64,000 nucleotides of DNA from an uncultured Pelagibacteraceae bacterium (GTDB lineage Bacteria; Pseudomonadota; Alphaproteobacteria; Pelagibacterales; AG-422-B15): contig CACCKE010000001.1 in assembly GCA_902546615.1 (NCBI GenBank), positions 1-64,000 of the forward strand. The letters are read 5' to 3'. The notes beneath the pieces are model-generated. The model was not told where the DNA came from and ran no database searches. It saw only the letters and a program-made list of their open reading frames with translations. The first letter of the stretch is position 1; every line of letters starts with the position of its first letter. A program made the translations under genes and the position numbers. Shown here piece after piece: positions 31,305 through 41,990 of this stretch.

Positions 31305-32839
31305 TTTTGTAAAATCTTTTTAATTTCAGAATATTTAAACGGCTTGTAAAATGAAATTAGAATAAAATAAAGCAATATTGAAGAAAGTACTGAAAATAAA
31401 AGAAATATAATTTCATAGCCTTGATGGAAATTAAATAGAATTTGCAAATACTTTTCTAAAAAAATTAAATACAGATACATGATAAACGAGGCAATAATAA
31501 TAATTGTGCCAGGGAAGATCATTCTTCTACTAATTTGATAATAATTATTTTTATACAAGCTATAATTCATTAATAAAATGCTTATCCATGCTGATATACT
31601 AGTAGCTATGGGAATTCCAATAAAACCTAAATTGACAAATAAGACTATACTTAATGTTGTATTTATAACTAAATTTGTTGCAGTAATATACAGGGTAGGT
31701 CTTGCATTTTCATATGCAAAAAATATTGGTGTATAAATTTTCATTAGAATAAATGCAACAAGACCTAAAGAGTAAAATTTGAGAGCTTTAGAAGTAAATA
31801 ATGAAGAGTTTTCGTTAAATTCACCTCTTTCGAAAAGTACAGCTATTATTTGCTCTGAAAGTGAAAAAATTCCTACAGATGCGGGAACCGCGAGCAGCAA
31901 TGAGTAAACTAATGTTTGTTCTATTGTTTCATGGATTTTTTCAAAACTCTCCGATCTTATCTTACTTGAAATTGAGGGCAGCATAGCAACACCAATTGCT
32001 ATGCCAATAAGGGCAAGAGGTAATTGATAGATGCGATCAGCATAATAAAGGTATGAAATGGCACCACTCTCATATGAGGCAATGATTGTTCCAATTAAAA
32101 TATTTATCTGCAACAACCCAGATGAAAAAAAACTTGCTGTAAACAACTTTATAAAACGCTTAACGTAACTAGTGTAAATTTTTCTAGTAAAGAAAAAAAA
32201 TATATTTTCTCTCGCTAGAGCAATAATAAGAAATACGATCTGTAACAGACCAGCAACAATAACACTCCACGATAAGAATGTTAAAAAATCACTTGCTGTA
32301 TAAGCGGCAGTAATCAGTGCTATTATCAATGTTATATTTAATATTATTGGAAGAGCTGCTGACAATGCAAACTTGTTATGTGAATTAAGAATTGATGAAC
32401 AAATTGATGAAATACTTATTAAAATTAAAAAAGGAAAAATAATTCTTGAAACCGCAACCAGCTCATTAAATTTATCATTATCGTTTGCAAATCCAGGGGC
32501 TAAAATTGCAACAAAAGTTGGCATAAAAACTTCAATAATTAAAACCACCAGAGATGAAGCCACTAAAAAAATCAGAAAAATACTCCCTGAAAATTTTTTT
32601 GACTCATGCCTTAGATTGTCTTTAATTAATTTAGTATAAATGGGTACGAAAGCTGAGTTTAGTGCTCCTTCTGAAAAAATTCTTCGAAACGTGTTTGGCA
32701 ACCTAAAAGCAACAAAGAAAATATCAGCTATTACTCCTGTACCTAAAAAGTTAGCAATTATTATATCTCTTAAAAAACCAAAAACTCTACTAATCGATGT
32801 AAATAAAGAGTAGATAAGTGAAGACCTTATAACGTTCAT
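31301..32839 (-). CDS. murJ: Lipid II flippase MurJ (MviN)
   Basis: SLIYSLFTSISRVFGFLRDIIIANFLG, FRLPNTFRRIFSEGALNSAFVPIY; polytopic. Confidence 0.96.
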   Translation of the reverse strand: MNVIRSSLIYSLFTSISRVFGFLRDIIIANFLGTGVIADIFFVAFRLPNTFRRIFSEGALNSAFVPIYTKLIKDNLRHESKKFSGSIFLIFLVASSLVVLIIEVFMPTFVAILAPGFANDNDKFNELVAVSRIIFPFLILISISSICSSILNSHNKFALSAALPIILNITLIIALITAAYTASDFLTFLSWSVIVAGLLQIVFLIIALARENIFFFFTRKIYTSYVKRFIKLFTASFFSSGLLQINILIGTIIASYESGAISYLYYADRIYQLPLALIGIAIGVAMLPSISSKIRSESFEKIHETIEQTLVYSLLLAVPASVGIFSLSEQIIAVLFERGEFNENSSLFTSKALKFYSLGLVAFILMKIYTPIFFAYENARPTLYITATNLVINTTLSIVLFVNLGFIGIPIATSISAWISILLMNYSLYKNNYYQISRRMIFPGTIIIIASFIMYLYLIFLEKYLQILFNFHQGYEIIFLLFSVLSSILLYFILISFYKPFKYSEIKKILQK

Positions 32840-32962
32840 ATAAACATTGTTTATTAATCTATTTTGATTTAAATAACTTTAAAAAATAAAGGTTCCTTCA
32901 ATATATATCTTTTGAAATTGAAAAGCAGGTAAAAACCTATATAAAATCCAAAAAAAGAAAAT

Positions 32963-35230
32963 ATGACAAAAAAAGATAGAGAAGAGCATTTCAGCGAAAA
33001 AGAAGCATTAGTGTTTCATACTCAAGGTAAACCAGGCAAAATAGAAATTAAAGCTACGAAACCTTTAGAGACACAAAGAGACCTTTCATTAGCTTACTCA
33101 CCTGGTGTTGCGGCTCCTGTAAATGCTATAGCTGAAGATATGAGCACTGTTTACGATTATACAAGTAAGGGTAATATAGTTGCAGTTATATCAAATGGAA
33201 CTGCAATATTAGGCCTTGGAAATTTAGGAGCTCATGCATCAAAACCAGTTATGGAAGGAAAATCTGTTTTATTTAAAAGATTTTCAGATATCGACTCAAT
33301 TGATTTAGAAATTGATACCGAGGATGCTGAAGAATTTATTAACTCTGTAAAGTATTTAGGTCCATCTTTTGGGGGAATAAATCTTGAAGACATTAAGGCT
33401 CCTGAGTGTTTTATAATTGAAGACTCACTTAGAGAACTAATGGACATACCTATTTTCCATGATGATCAACATGGAACAGCAATTATATCTGCTGCAGCAC
33501 TTATAAATGCAATGGACCTTACAGGAAAAAAAATTAATGAAGCCAAAATTGTTGTTAATGGAGCAGGTGCTGCAGGTATTGCATGTCTAGAGCTCTTAAA
33601 GGCAATGGGTATGCCAAATGAAAATGCAATATTGTGTGACACCAAGGGAGTTATTCATACTGAAAGAAAAGAAAATATGAACCAATGGAAATCTGCACAT
33701 GCAGTAAAAACAAAGTGTAGAACTCTTGAAGATGCATTAAACGGAGCTGATATTTTTTTTGGTCTCTCAATTGGCAATATCATTAGTCAAAAAATGGTTT
33801 TATCTATGGCAGAAAAACCAATTATTTTTGCAATGGCTAATCCTGAACCTGAAATATTGCCTGAAAAGATTAAAGAATGTAGAGAGGATGCGATTATTGC
33901 TACTGGAAGATCAGATTATCCTAATCAGGTTAATAATGTCTTGGGATTCCCCTATATATTTAGAGGTGCATTAGATGTAAGGGCAAAAACAATTAATCTT
34001 GAAATGAAGATTGCTGCGGCTAAAGCAATAGCTGATCTAGCCAAGGAAGATGTACCAGATGAGGTAGCGAATGCTTATCCTGGGAAAAGACCTCAATACG
34101 GTCCAGATTATATTATTCCTTCTCCCTTTGATCCAAGACTGATTAGTAAGGTTCCCCCAGCAGTTGCTAAAGCCGCTATGGATACTGGTGTTGCAAGGAA
34201 AGCAATTGTTGATATTGAAAATTACTCGAATGAGTTATCTGCGAGGCTCAATCCTTCTGCTGGTCTTCTACAAAAAGTTTTTCAAGAAGTAAAAGAAAAT
34301 CCAAAAAGAGTAATTTTTACTGAAGGTGAAGAGGAAGACATGATCAGAGCTGCAGTAATATTTCTCAACAATAAAATGGGTACTCCGATATTAATTGGAA
34401 GAGATGACGTCATAAAAGCTAAAATGCAGGAAATGGGATTAGATTTTTTTGATCAAATGGAAATTCACAGTACTAGAAACAAATCTGAACATGATAGGTA
34501 TGCCGAACATATCTATCATCGTTTACAAAGAAAAGGGTTTTTAAAAAAGGATTGTTTAGATCTACTCAATCGGGAAAGAAATGTTTTTGCAGCATGTATG
34601 GTATCTTTAAAAGAGGCTGATGCAATGGTTTGTGGTTTAACAAGAAGCTATGCTGCGTCATTAGAAAGTATTGAGTATGTTCTTGATCCGATACCTAATA
34701 AAACCATTCTTGGGCTGACTGTAATGTTATGTAATGGAAGAACTATTTTTGTCGCTGACTCAAATGTACATGATATGCCTAACGCCTCACAATTAGCAAA
34801 TATTGCTCAAGAAAGTGCTGAAGTAGTGAGAGAAATATTTGGTATTGAACCTAGAGCTGCTCTGGTTTCATACTCAAACTTTGGTAAGCCATTTACTGAA
34901 AGGTCAGTATACATGAGAGATGCAAAGAAAATCCTTGATGAAAGAAATGTTGATTTCGAATATGATGGAGAAATGGGTGCTAATACTGCGCTGAATGAAA
35001 ATTTAATGAGTCTTTATCCATTTTGTAAATTATCCGGCCCTGCAAACTTATTAATTATGCCAGCTATTCACAGTGCTAGCATATCAACTAAGATGCTTCA
35101 GGAATTAGGAGGAGGCACACTAGTAGGACCATACTTGGTTGGCTTTAAAGAAAGTATACAAATTGCACCTTTAGGAGCAAATGTAGCTGACATTGTTAAC
35201 TTAGCTGCATTATCAGCCTTTAAAAGTTAG
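32963..35230 (+). CDS. maeB: NADP-dependent malic enzyme with C-terminal phosphotransacetylase-like domain
   Basis: AYSPGVAAPV, FHDDQHGTAIISAAAL, VNGAGAAGIACL; C-terminal PTA-like domain; 755 aa. Confidence 0.95.
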   Translation: MTKKDREEHFSEKEALVFHTQGKPGKIEIKATKPLETQRDLSLAYSPGVAAPVNAIAEDMSTVYDYTSKGNIVAVISNGTAILGLGNLGAHASKPVMEGKSVLFKRFSDIDSIDLEIDTEDAEEFINSVKYLGPSFGGINLEDIKAPECFIIEDSLRELMDIPIFHDDQHGTAIISAAALINAMDLTGKKINEAKIVVNGAGAAGIACLELLKAMGMPNENAILCDTKGVIHTERKENMNQWKSAHAVKTKCRTLEDALNGADIFFGLSIGNIISQKMVLSMAEKPIIFAMANPEPEILPEKIKECREDAIIATGRSDYPNQVNNVLGFPYIFRGALDVRAKTINLEMKIAAAKAIADLAKEDVPDEVANAYPGKRPQYGPDYIIPSPFDPRLISKVPPAVAKAAMDTGVARKAIVDIENYSNELSARLNPSAGLLQKVFQEVKENPKRVIFTEGEEEDMIRAAVIFLNNKMGTPILIGRDDVIKAKMQEMGLDFFDQMEIHSTRNKSEHDRYAEHIYHRLQRKGFLKKDCLDLLNRERNVFAACMVSLKEADAMVCGLTRSYAASLESIEYVLDPIPNKTILGLTVMLCNGRTIFVADSNVHDMPNASQLANIAQESAEVVREIFGIEPRAALVSYSNFGKPFTERSVYMRDAKKILDERNVDFEYDGEMGANTALNENLMSLYPFCKLSGPANLLIMPAIHSASISTKMLQELGGGTLVGPYLVGFKESIQIAPLGANVADIVNLAALSAFKS

Positions 35231-36189
35231 TTTTTTAAAAAATAAGCGATTTCTTTAAGTGCTTGTTTTGCCTCAGGTAAAAAACCAAATATTTGCCAAA
35301 CATGAGGTAGATTGCTGTATACACTTAAAGTCACTTCATTGTTTCCATCTTTTATTTTGGATTCAAGATCCAAGGAGTCGCTATACAATATTTCAATATC
35401 ACTAACTTGTATCAAGGTTTTTGGATAGTTAGAGTATTTTGCAAATACTGGGGATATAAGAGGATTTTTATAATCTTGATTTGGAGCGTACCATTCTTTG
35501 ACAGTTTTCTGCATAGAGAGCGATGTGTTTAACCAATTATCGTAAGATAAATAGGGATCTGACTTTGAATTTTCTTTGATGCTCCTTCCCTCGCCAGTAA
35601 GGTCTGTCCATGGAGATAATAAAAATAATTTTGAAGGTAATTTTTGATTTAGCTCTTGTAATTTTAATGTGCTGACTAAAGTTAAATTGCCTCCAGCTGA
35701 GTCCCCTCCTAAGTAAATATTTTCATTTTTAAATCCTCTTTCTAATAAGGCATTATAACTGCTTATAGTTTCGTCGATTGCTTTAGGAAAATTACTTTCA
35801 GGTGATAGTGAATAATCAATAGCAAATATTTGAATTGAAGACAATTTAGCTAATGTTATAAGCATATTTTGATGTGTCTCTGGTGATCCAGCTACATAAC
35901 CTCCTCCATGAAGATAAAGTATACATTTTTCTTTATCGGAGTTTTTATTTATAAAATGTAAAGTTCTCGTTTCACTTAAATAAATTTCTTTAATATCGAT
36001 AGATGATTTGCTTTTATTGAAGATTAATTTTTGTAAAAGTTTAGAGCCTAATGAACTATTTTGGTCAACGTAACCTTCCTGGTTCATCATCTTTCTTGCT
36101 TCGATGTAGGATCTTTCTTCAACAGGAGGCTGAACATCTTTTACATATTTTTTAAGCATGAAGTTGAGTATTTTTGATTGTATGCTCAT
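35227..36189 (-). CDS. Alpha/beta hydrolase (HSL-like esterase/lipase)
   Basis: ILYLHGGGYVAGSPETHQ (HGGG oxyanion hole), YLGGDSAGGNL (GDSAG). Confidence 0.88.
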   Translation of the reverse strand: MSIQSKILNFMLKKYVKDVQPPVEERSYIEARKMMNQEGYVDQNSSLGSKLLQKLIFNKSKSSIDIKEIYLSETRTLHFINKNSDKEKCILYLHGGGYVAGSPETHQNMLITLAKLSSIQIFAIDYSLSPESNFPKAIDETISSYNALLERGFKNENIYLGGDSAGGNLTLVSTLKLQELNQKLPSKLFLLSPWTDLTGEGRSIKENSKSDPYLSYDNWLNTSLSMQKTVKEWYAPNQDYKNPLISPVFAKYSNYPKTLIQVSDIEILYSDSLDLESKIKDGNNEVTLSVYSNLPHVWQIFGFLPEAKQALKEIAYFLKN

Positions 36190-36199
36190 ATCAAATTGA

Positions 36200-37129
36200 T
36201 TAGTTTTTTAAAAGCTGATCCCAAATTATTTTTGATATATCAATCTTATGAAGTTTTTTGATTTCTTGTATACAAGTTGGTGACGTAACATTAATTTCCG
36301 TTAAATATTTACCGATTACATCAATGCCTACAAAAAAAAGTCCTTCATCTTTTAAAAATCCTTTGATTTTCTCACAAATATTTAAATCTTGTCGTGAAAT
36401 TTTGACTGCTTCGCAATTTCCTCCCACATGAATATTTGAGCGTATTTCGTTGTTATTAGGTATCCTTCTCAAGGCTGCAATTGGCTCTCCATTAACAAGA
36501 ATTATTCTTTTATCTCCATGTTTTATTTCTGGAAGAAATTTTTGAATTATAAATGGCTCCTTAAGCTGGTCTATAAAACGTTCAATGATTTGATTATAGT
36601 TTTCATCTTGTTTATCGAGTAAAAATATACTTTCACCTCCGTTGCCGTAGAGGGGTTTAATTACGCACTTTCCATTTTGTTTTATAAAATCATTTATTTC
36701 TTTTTTTTCTCTAGTGATAACTGTTGGAGGTATTATTTCTTTATAAGATAGCATTGAAATTTTTTCTGGTGCGTTTCTTATCCCATTTGGATGATTGATA
36801 AACTTAGTAGGCCCTTTTACTTGTTCTAGGAGATGCATAGAAGAAATATATTCCATGTTATAAGGTGGATCCTGTCGAATGAAAACATAATTGAAATAAT
36901 CAACCCTTACTTGTTTAGGATTACCAATTACGTAATTTTTTAATTTATTATCTTTAAAAGAAATTTCTCTAGCCTGAGCATATACCAAATTATTTTTAAA
37001 TGTCAGACTACTTGGTAAAAAATAAAAATTCTTATTTTTTCTTTTTTGTGACTCTAGAATTAATGGTAAGGAACTATCAGTCTTAATATTGAGCTTATCA
37101 ATTTCATCAATTTGAAAACCTACGTTCAT
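36200..37129 (-). CDS. gshB: Glutathione synthetase
   Basis: QDPPYNMEYISSMHLLE, FINHPNGIRNAPEKI, VIKPLYGNGGESIF, IDVIGKYLTEINVTSPT. Confidence 0.95.
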   Translation of the reverse strand: MNVGFQIDEIDKLNIKTDSSLPLILESQKRKNKNFYFLPSSLTFKNNLVYAQAREISFKDNKLKNYVIGNPKQVRVDYFNYVFIRQDPPYNMEYISSMHLLEQVKGPTKFINHPNGIRNAPEKISMLSYKEIIPPTVITREKKEINDFIKQNGKCVIKPLYGNGGESIFLLDKQDENYNQIIERFIDQLKEPFIIQKFLPEIKHGDKRIILVNGEPIAALRRIPNNNEIRSNIHVGGNCEAVKISRQDLNICEKIKGFLKDEGLFFVGIDVIGKYLTEINVTSPTCIQEIKKLHKIDISKIIWDQLLKN

Positions 37130-37134
37130 TAAAA

Positions 37135-37725
37135 TTAAAATTCATCAGCTTTAATTGAGATATAGTCTATCACTTCTTCAACACCATATACTTCTCTAGC
37201 AATATTTATTACTAAATCTCTTTCATCATCGCTTCCAGCAATACCTATGATGTATACCAGCTTATTAACTGTCTCAATACTATAATTTAATGAATTAACA
37301 TTTTCATTCAATATAAGTTTTCCCTTTACCTTTGTGCTTATAACAAGATCATCAGCAAAATTAATTATATTGTCCGAGTTTGATATTTGGATTTCATTAA
37401 TAACAGTTTGCACCCCTTTTACTCCCCAAGCAATCCGTGTTGCTTCAATTTTAAGATCTATATTCTCTATTGTCCCAGTCAATAACACTCTTCCTTGTGA
37501 AACCTCAACATCAATATTAAAAAATAGTTTTTCGTTTTGATCAAAATATGTATTTTTTATTAAAGTTTTAATAATTGTATCATCAACAAACTCTCCAATT
37601 GATCTATCTTCTTGATTGACTGTTACTACCTTTACAGCTGTGCCGGTTGCTACTTGTGCACAGTGAGATATCAAGATAGAGGGTAAGATTATATAAACTA
37701 AAGTATAAAAAAACTTAATGTGCAT
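37135..37725 (-). CDS. BON-domain lipoprotein
   Basis: Lipobox-like N-terminus (LISHCAQ), two BON domains. Confidence 0.85.
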   Translation of the reverse strand: MHIKFFYTLVYIILPSILISHCAQVATGTAVKVVTVNQEDRSIGEFVDDTIIKTLIKNTYFDQNEKLFFNIDVEVSQGRVLLTGTIENIDLKIEATRIAWGVKGVQTVINEIQISNSDNIINFADDLVISTKVKGKLILNENVNSLNYSIETVNKLVYIIGIAGSDDERDLVINIAREVYGVEEVIDYISIKADEF

Positions 37726-37756
37726 TATAAATAATTATTATACATCAAAATCAATA

Positions 37757-38647
37757 TCATTGCTTATTTTTTATTAGTAATTGATATACCTCTCTTTTTG
37801 AAAGATTAAAGAAAGTTGAAATAATTTTTGAAATTTTCGAAGTATTAAGCCCTGCAGCAATAAGTTGATCAGATAATATTGAAATTTCTTCATTTGAAAT
37901 TTTATTTTCTTTACTGTTGCAAAGAGGCTTAACCACAAATGTTATTTCACCTAAAATTTTTTTTCTGTTTCTCAATTTTTCAATTACTTCTGTAATATTC
38001 GAGTTAATGACTTCTTCATTCTTTTTAGTTAATTCTCTTACAAATGTTATCTCACAACTACCATAATGATCATTGATAAAATTAAGTGTTTTTAAAATTC
38101 GAAGAGGTGATTCAAAAAATATTACTGCGCATTCAAGTTTTTTTATCAAATCCAATTCTTTTAGAGCTTCATTTTTATGTCTTGGAAAAAAACTTCTAAA
38201 CATAAAAGATTTTTGAGCAAAACTTGACAAAACATAACTTGATATAGTTGCAGATGGACCTGGTAATGAAAATACATTGATTTTTTTTTCGTCACAAATC
38301 TTTACGAGTTCTGAACCAGGATCCGAAATTATTGGCGTTCCAGCATCAGATATTATTGCAATTGATAATCCCGCTTGTAATTTTTTTATTATTAGTGGAA
38401 TAGAGTTTGTTGAGTTGAATTTATGAAATGGTTTTAGTTGGGTTTTAATGCCATACTTATTCGTTAATTTTTTACTTATGCGAGTATCTTCACATAAGAT
38501 TAAATCTACACAAGAGAGAATTTTAAGAGATCGTAGGGTAATATCACCTAAATTGCCAATTGGAGTTGCCACAATGTATAATCCATTTTGAACCTTTTCG
38601 TATTCTAATAATTCATTAATATAACGATTGTTTAATTTTATGTTCAT
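37757..38647 (-). CDS. rsmI: 16S rRNA (cytidine(1402)-2'-O)-methyltransferase
   Basis: LYIVATPIGNLGDITLRSL, CEDTRISKKL, SDAGTPIISDPG, LPGPSA. Confidence 0.95.
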   Translation of the reverse strand: MNIKLNNRYINELLEYEKVQNGLYIVATPIGNLGDITLRSLKILSCVDLILCEDTRISKKLTNKYGIKTQLKPFHKFNSTNSIPLIIKKLQAGLSIAIISDAGTPIISDPGSELVKICDEKKINVFSLPGPSATISSYVLSSFAQKSFMFRSFFPRHKNEALKELDLIKKLECAVIFFESPLRILKTLNFINDHYGSCEITFVRELTKKNEEVINSNITEVIEKLRNRKKILGEITFVVKPLCNSKENKISNEEISILSDQLIAAGLNTSKISKIISTFFNLSKREVYQLLIKNKQ

Positions 38648-39940
38648 ATGTATCTAAAAAAAAAATTTGTACAACTAATAGCTGTCTTTATATTCATTGG
38701 CTTTCTAAGTTGTGAGACTCCAACTAATTACCAAAATGAAACTACCACATATAATAAATCTATAAAATTAGATAATAAGAATATAAATAATAATTCTTTA
38801 TCATCAAAGATTTTGAATGAAGAAAAAGATACTGCTCAAAGGGAATTTCTTAATATTGTTTTAATGCTCCCTTTAAGCGGTAAACATTATCAAATAGGTA
38901 AATCGTTATTAAACTCTGCTCAATTAGCTGTTGAAAAAAAAAATAATAAGAAAATTGTATTTACAATAATTGATACAGGTGATGAAGAGCGGCTATTATC
39001 TCAATTATATAGCGTACTTGAAGATGATATAGATATAATTATCGGGCCAGTTTTTTCAGATAAAGTAAATCAGGTCAGAGAGGTAACAAAAAATAAAAAT
39101 ATACCCATTGTTGCATTTTCTAATAATTCTAAAATACAAGACAACAAATTATATGTATTTGGGCTTAAATTAGAAGATGAAATAAAGGAATTATTAACCT
39201 ATTCCATTAAGCGTAATTTAAAAAAATATGCTGTATTAGTTCCAAGAAATGAATTTGGAAGTCGTGTTGAAAAAGAAATTAAACAATTTCAGTCTAAAAA
39301 TAATTTATCGACCTTTATCTTTACTTTCTATAATCCAAATTCTCCAGATTTTTATAATGTTTCAAAGAATGTTTCTAATTTTGAAGAAAGAAAAGCTAAT
39401 TTAGAAAAGAAAATTAAACAATTAGAAAAAGAAAATTCTGAAAAAGCTAAAGAGGAATTAAAGAAGTTAAAAAAATTAGATACTTACGGTGAATTAAATT
39501 TTGAAGCCTTGATAATTTTTGCGCAAAATTTTCAAGAGGTGTCAAACTTCAGCTCCATACTTCCATATTACGACGTAGACCCTAAAAAAGTACAATATAT
39601 TGGAAGTTCGTTGTGGGCTAAAAATTTATCACTAAAAGAACCAGGTTTAGATAATGGATATTTCACTTCACTTGACATAGATAATCGGAGAAAATTTGAG
39701 GATATGTATTTAGAAATTTTCAATTCTAAGCCACACTCTTTAGCGGCGTTAAGTTATGATATTGTTGGACTCATCAGTAATCTTCATCAAGACAAAAACA
39801 ATTTCAAAATAGAAAAGCTGCATAACTCCAATGGCTTTATTGGTATAAACGGATGGTTTAAAATGACTTCAAATGGCAATGTCTCACGTCTACCAAAAAT
39901 ATATAAGATAGAGAATCAAAAATTTAGTCTTTTAAATTAA
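38648..39940 (+). CDS. LppC/LpoA-like penicillin-binding protein activator lipoprotein
   Basis: Lipobox (FLSCETP), VLMLPLSGKHYQIGKSLLNSAQLA periplasmic-binding fold; divergent to rsmI. Confidence 0.85.
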   Translation: MYLKKKFVQLIAVFIFIGFLSCETPTNYQNETTTYNKSIKLDNKNINNNSLSSKILNEEKDTAQREFLNIVLMLPLSGKHYQIGKSLLNSAQLAVEKKNNKKIVFTIIDTGDEERLLSQLYSVLEDDIDIIIGPVFSDKVNQVREVTKNKNIPIVAFSNNSKIQDNKLYVFGLKLEDEIKELLTYSIKRNLKKYAVLVPRNEFGSRVEKEIKQFQSKNNLSTFIFTFYNPNSPDFYNVSKNVSNFEERKANLEKKIKQLEKENSEKAKEELKKLKKLDTYGELNFEALIIFAQNFQEVSNFSSILPYYDVDPKKVQYIGSSLWAKNLSLKEPGLDNGYFTSLDIDNRRKFEDMYLEIFNSKPHSLAALSYDIVGLISNLHQDKNNFKIEKLHNSNGFIGINGWFKMTSNGNVSRLPKIYKIENQKFSLLN

Positions 39941-40551
39941 TCTATAAATCTTTCTAAATACTTTTTCAGTTTTTTAAATGCTATTGATCGATGACTTATT
40001 CTTTCCTTATAATCAAAATTCATTTCACCAAATGTTTTTTTATAACCAATTGGTACAAAAATAGGATCATATCCAAAGCCATTTTTACCTAGAGGGGGAA
40101 ATTGAATATGTCCATATTTTTTTCCTTCGAATACTCTGTAATTATTATCTGGAAAATAAATGGATAAAGCACAACAAAAAAAAGCTTTTCGAGAGCTCTT
40201 GTTTACATAATTCTTTTTAAGAATTTTTTGGTGTATTTTTCTGATTGCCGTGTTGAAATTTTTATCCTTTCCTGCCCATCTGGCTGAATATATTCCAGGC
40301 TGATTACCAAGCGATAAAATACAAAGGCCACTATCGTCAGCTATGGCAGGAATACCTGATTTTTTGGCAGCATTTTTTGATTTTATTAGAGAATTTTCTT
40401 TAAATGTTTTTCCGTTTTCGATTGGTTCATTGATACAAAATTTTTTTGCAGAGTAAATTTTGAATCCCATTGGCTTTAATAAAGATCTGATTTCCCTTAC
40501 CTTTCCATTGTTATGACTGGCAATAACTATTTCTTTTATATTTTTAATCAC
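39937..40551 (-). CDS. rdgB: XTP/dITP pyrophosphatase (RdgB/HAM1)
   Basis: ASHNNGKVREI, AIADDSGLCI, PGIYSARWAG, FGYDPIFVP, SHRSIAFKKL. Confidence 0.96.
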   Translation of the reverse strand: MIKNIKEIVIASHNNGKVREIRSLLKPMGFKIYSAKKFCINEPIENGKTFKENSLIKSKNAAKKSGIPAIADDSGLCILSLGNQPGIYSARWAGKDKNFNTAIRKIHQKILKKNYVNKSSRKAFFCCALSIYFPDNNYRVFEGKKYGHIQFPPLGKNGFGYDPIFVPIGYKKTFGEMNFDYKERISHRSIAFKKLKKYLERFID

Positions 40552-41257
40552 TTAATATTTGTTTTTGCATTTGGATGATCTCAGAGATCCCTGATTTTGC
40601 AAGTTCCAACATTGCATTAAACGACCTCTCCTCACAAAGCTTTTTTTCCGAAGTCATCTGTACTTCAACTAATTTACCGCTTTCTGTTATTACAAAATTT
40701 GCATCTACTTCAGCATTTTGATCTTCTTCAAAATCTAAATCTAAATAAGGCTCACCATTTATAATTCCACAGCTGATTGCGGCAACATATTCACTAATTG
40801 GATTTTTTTTTATAATTTTTTTATTAAGCATATGATTTATGCATAATTGAAGTGCGATAAATGATCCTGAGATTGAAGTGGTTCTTGTTCCACCATCTGC
40901 TTGAATAACATCACAATCAATTATTATTTGTAATTCTCTTAAATCCTCTAAATTTACTATAGATCTTAATGATCTTCCTATTAGTCTTTGTATTTCCTGT
41001 GTTCTACCAGATTGTTTACCTTTGGCGGCCTCTCTAGACATTCTCTCAGAAGTTGATCTTGGTATCATCCCGTATTCTGCTGTTACCCACCCAGTCTCTG
41101 AATTTTTTAGCCATCTTGGTAAATTTCTATCAAGCGACGCACTGCAGATCACATGCGTATCGCCAAATTTAATTAAGCATGAGCCTTCCGGATTGCATGA
41201 AAAATTAGGAATTATTTCTATATCTCTTAATTGGTTAATATTTCTATTATTTCTCAT
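40544..41257 (-). CDS. rph: Ribonuclease PH
   Basis: GDTHVICSASLD, GWVTAEYGMIPRST, RTQEIQRLIGRSLR, DCDVIQADGGTRTTSISG. Confidence 0.97.
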   Translation of the reverse strand: MRNNRNINQLRDIEIIPNFSCNPEGSCLIKFGDTHVICSASLDRNLPRWLKNSETGWVTAEYGMIPRSTSERMSREAAKGKQSGRTQEIQRLIGRSLRSIVNLEDLRELQIIIDCDVIQADGGTRTTSISGSFIALQLCINHMLNKKIIKKNPISEYVAAISCGIINGEPYLDLDFEEDQNAEVDANFVITESGKLVEVQMTSEKKLCEERSFNAMLELAKSGISEIIQMQKQILSD

Positions 41258-41316
41258 TAGGTGATAAATTATACTATGTATTGACGAAAATAATATAGAT
41301 CATTACAAAATTAAAT

Positions 41317-41871
41317 ATGGCCAAAAATAAAAATAAAAAAAATTTAGACCCTAAGCCAGCCAAATTAGATAAAAATTCTGATGTAAAAACAGAAGAAGTG
41401 GGTGTTGATGATAATGATAAGCTTAAAGAGCTTGAAGGTAGGCTTCTAACCAGCCTGGCTGAAAATGAAAATCTAAGAAAAAGATTTGATAGAGAAAAAG
41501 AAGACTTAAGCAATTATGTAATTTCAAATTTCGCAAAAGAGATACTATCAGTTCTCGATAATCTTCAAAGAGCTATAGCTTCAGTTAAAGTTAAAGAAGT
41601 AAAAGAAAAATCAGACAGTCTTTCACAACTATTCGAGGGAATTGAGCTAACCGAAAAACAAATTATATCAACTTTTGAAAGATTTAAGATTGAGCAAATT
41701 AAATCACTGGGTGAGCAATTTGATCCAAATATCCACCAAGCGATGTTTGAAGTTGAAAAGGATGATCAAGAATCAGGAACTGTTGCTGAGGTTGTTCAAG
41801 AGGGATACAAAATTGGAGAAAGACTTCTAAGACCAGCACTTGTAGGCGTGGTAAAGAAAAAAGATAAATAA
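41317..41871 (+). CDS. grpE: GrpE nucleotide exchange factor
   Basis: LAENENLRKRFDREKED, FDPNIHQAMFEVE, VVQEGYKIGERLLRPALVGV. Confidence 0.95.
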   Translation: MAKNKNKKNLDPKPAKLDKNSDVKTEEVGVDDNDKLKELEGRLLTSLAENENLRKRFDREKEDLSNYVISNFAKEILSVLDNLQRAIASVKVKEVKEKSDSLSQLFEGIELTEKQIISTFERFKIEQIKSLGEQFDPNIHQAMFEVEKDDQESGTVAEVVQEGYKIGERLLRPALVGVVKKKDK

Positions 41872-41932
41872 TATCAATAGGATAGTATAATAATAATTAA
41901 AAATCTCATTTTACTCTTTTTTTAAGCAAGGG

Positions 41933-41960
41933 GTTGTACTGCAAAATCAACTACCCATAT
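41933..41960 (+). promoter_or_regulatory. Putative heat-shock (sigma32/RpoH-like) promoter for dnaK
   Basis: GTTGTA (41933-41938), 15 bp, CCCATAT (41954-41960), about 30 bp upstream of the dnaK ATG. Confidence 0.4.
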
Positions 41961-41990
41961 ATAGAGCAAATATCAATTCAGAGTAAGAAT

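Noticed and set aside
32900-32962. Small AGGTAAAAACCT hairpin upstream of maeB considered as a riboswitch or regulatory RNA
   Set aside because: Only a 4-bp stem in AT-rich DNA; no recognisable riboswitch core
39400-39490. Lys/Glu-rich repeat-like stretch in the LppC/LpoA-like gene considered as a DNA repeat
   Set aside because: Ordinary coiled-coil codon bias (AAA/GAA) in an AT-rich genome, not a periodic nucleotide repeat
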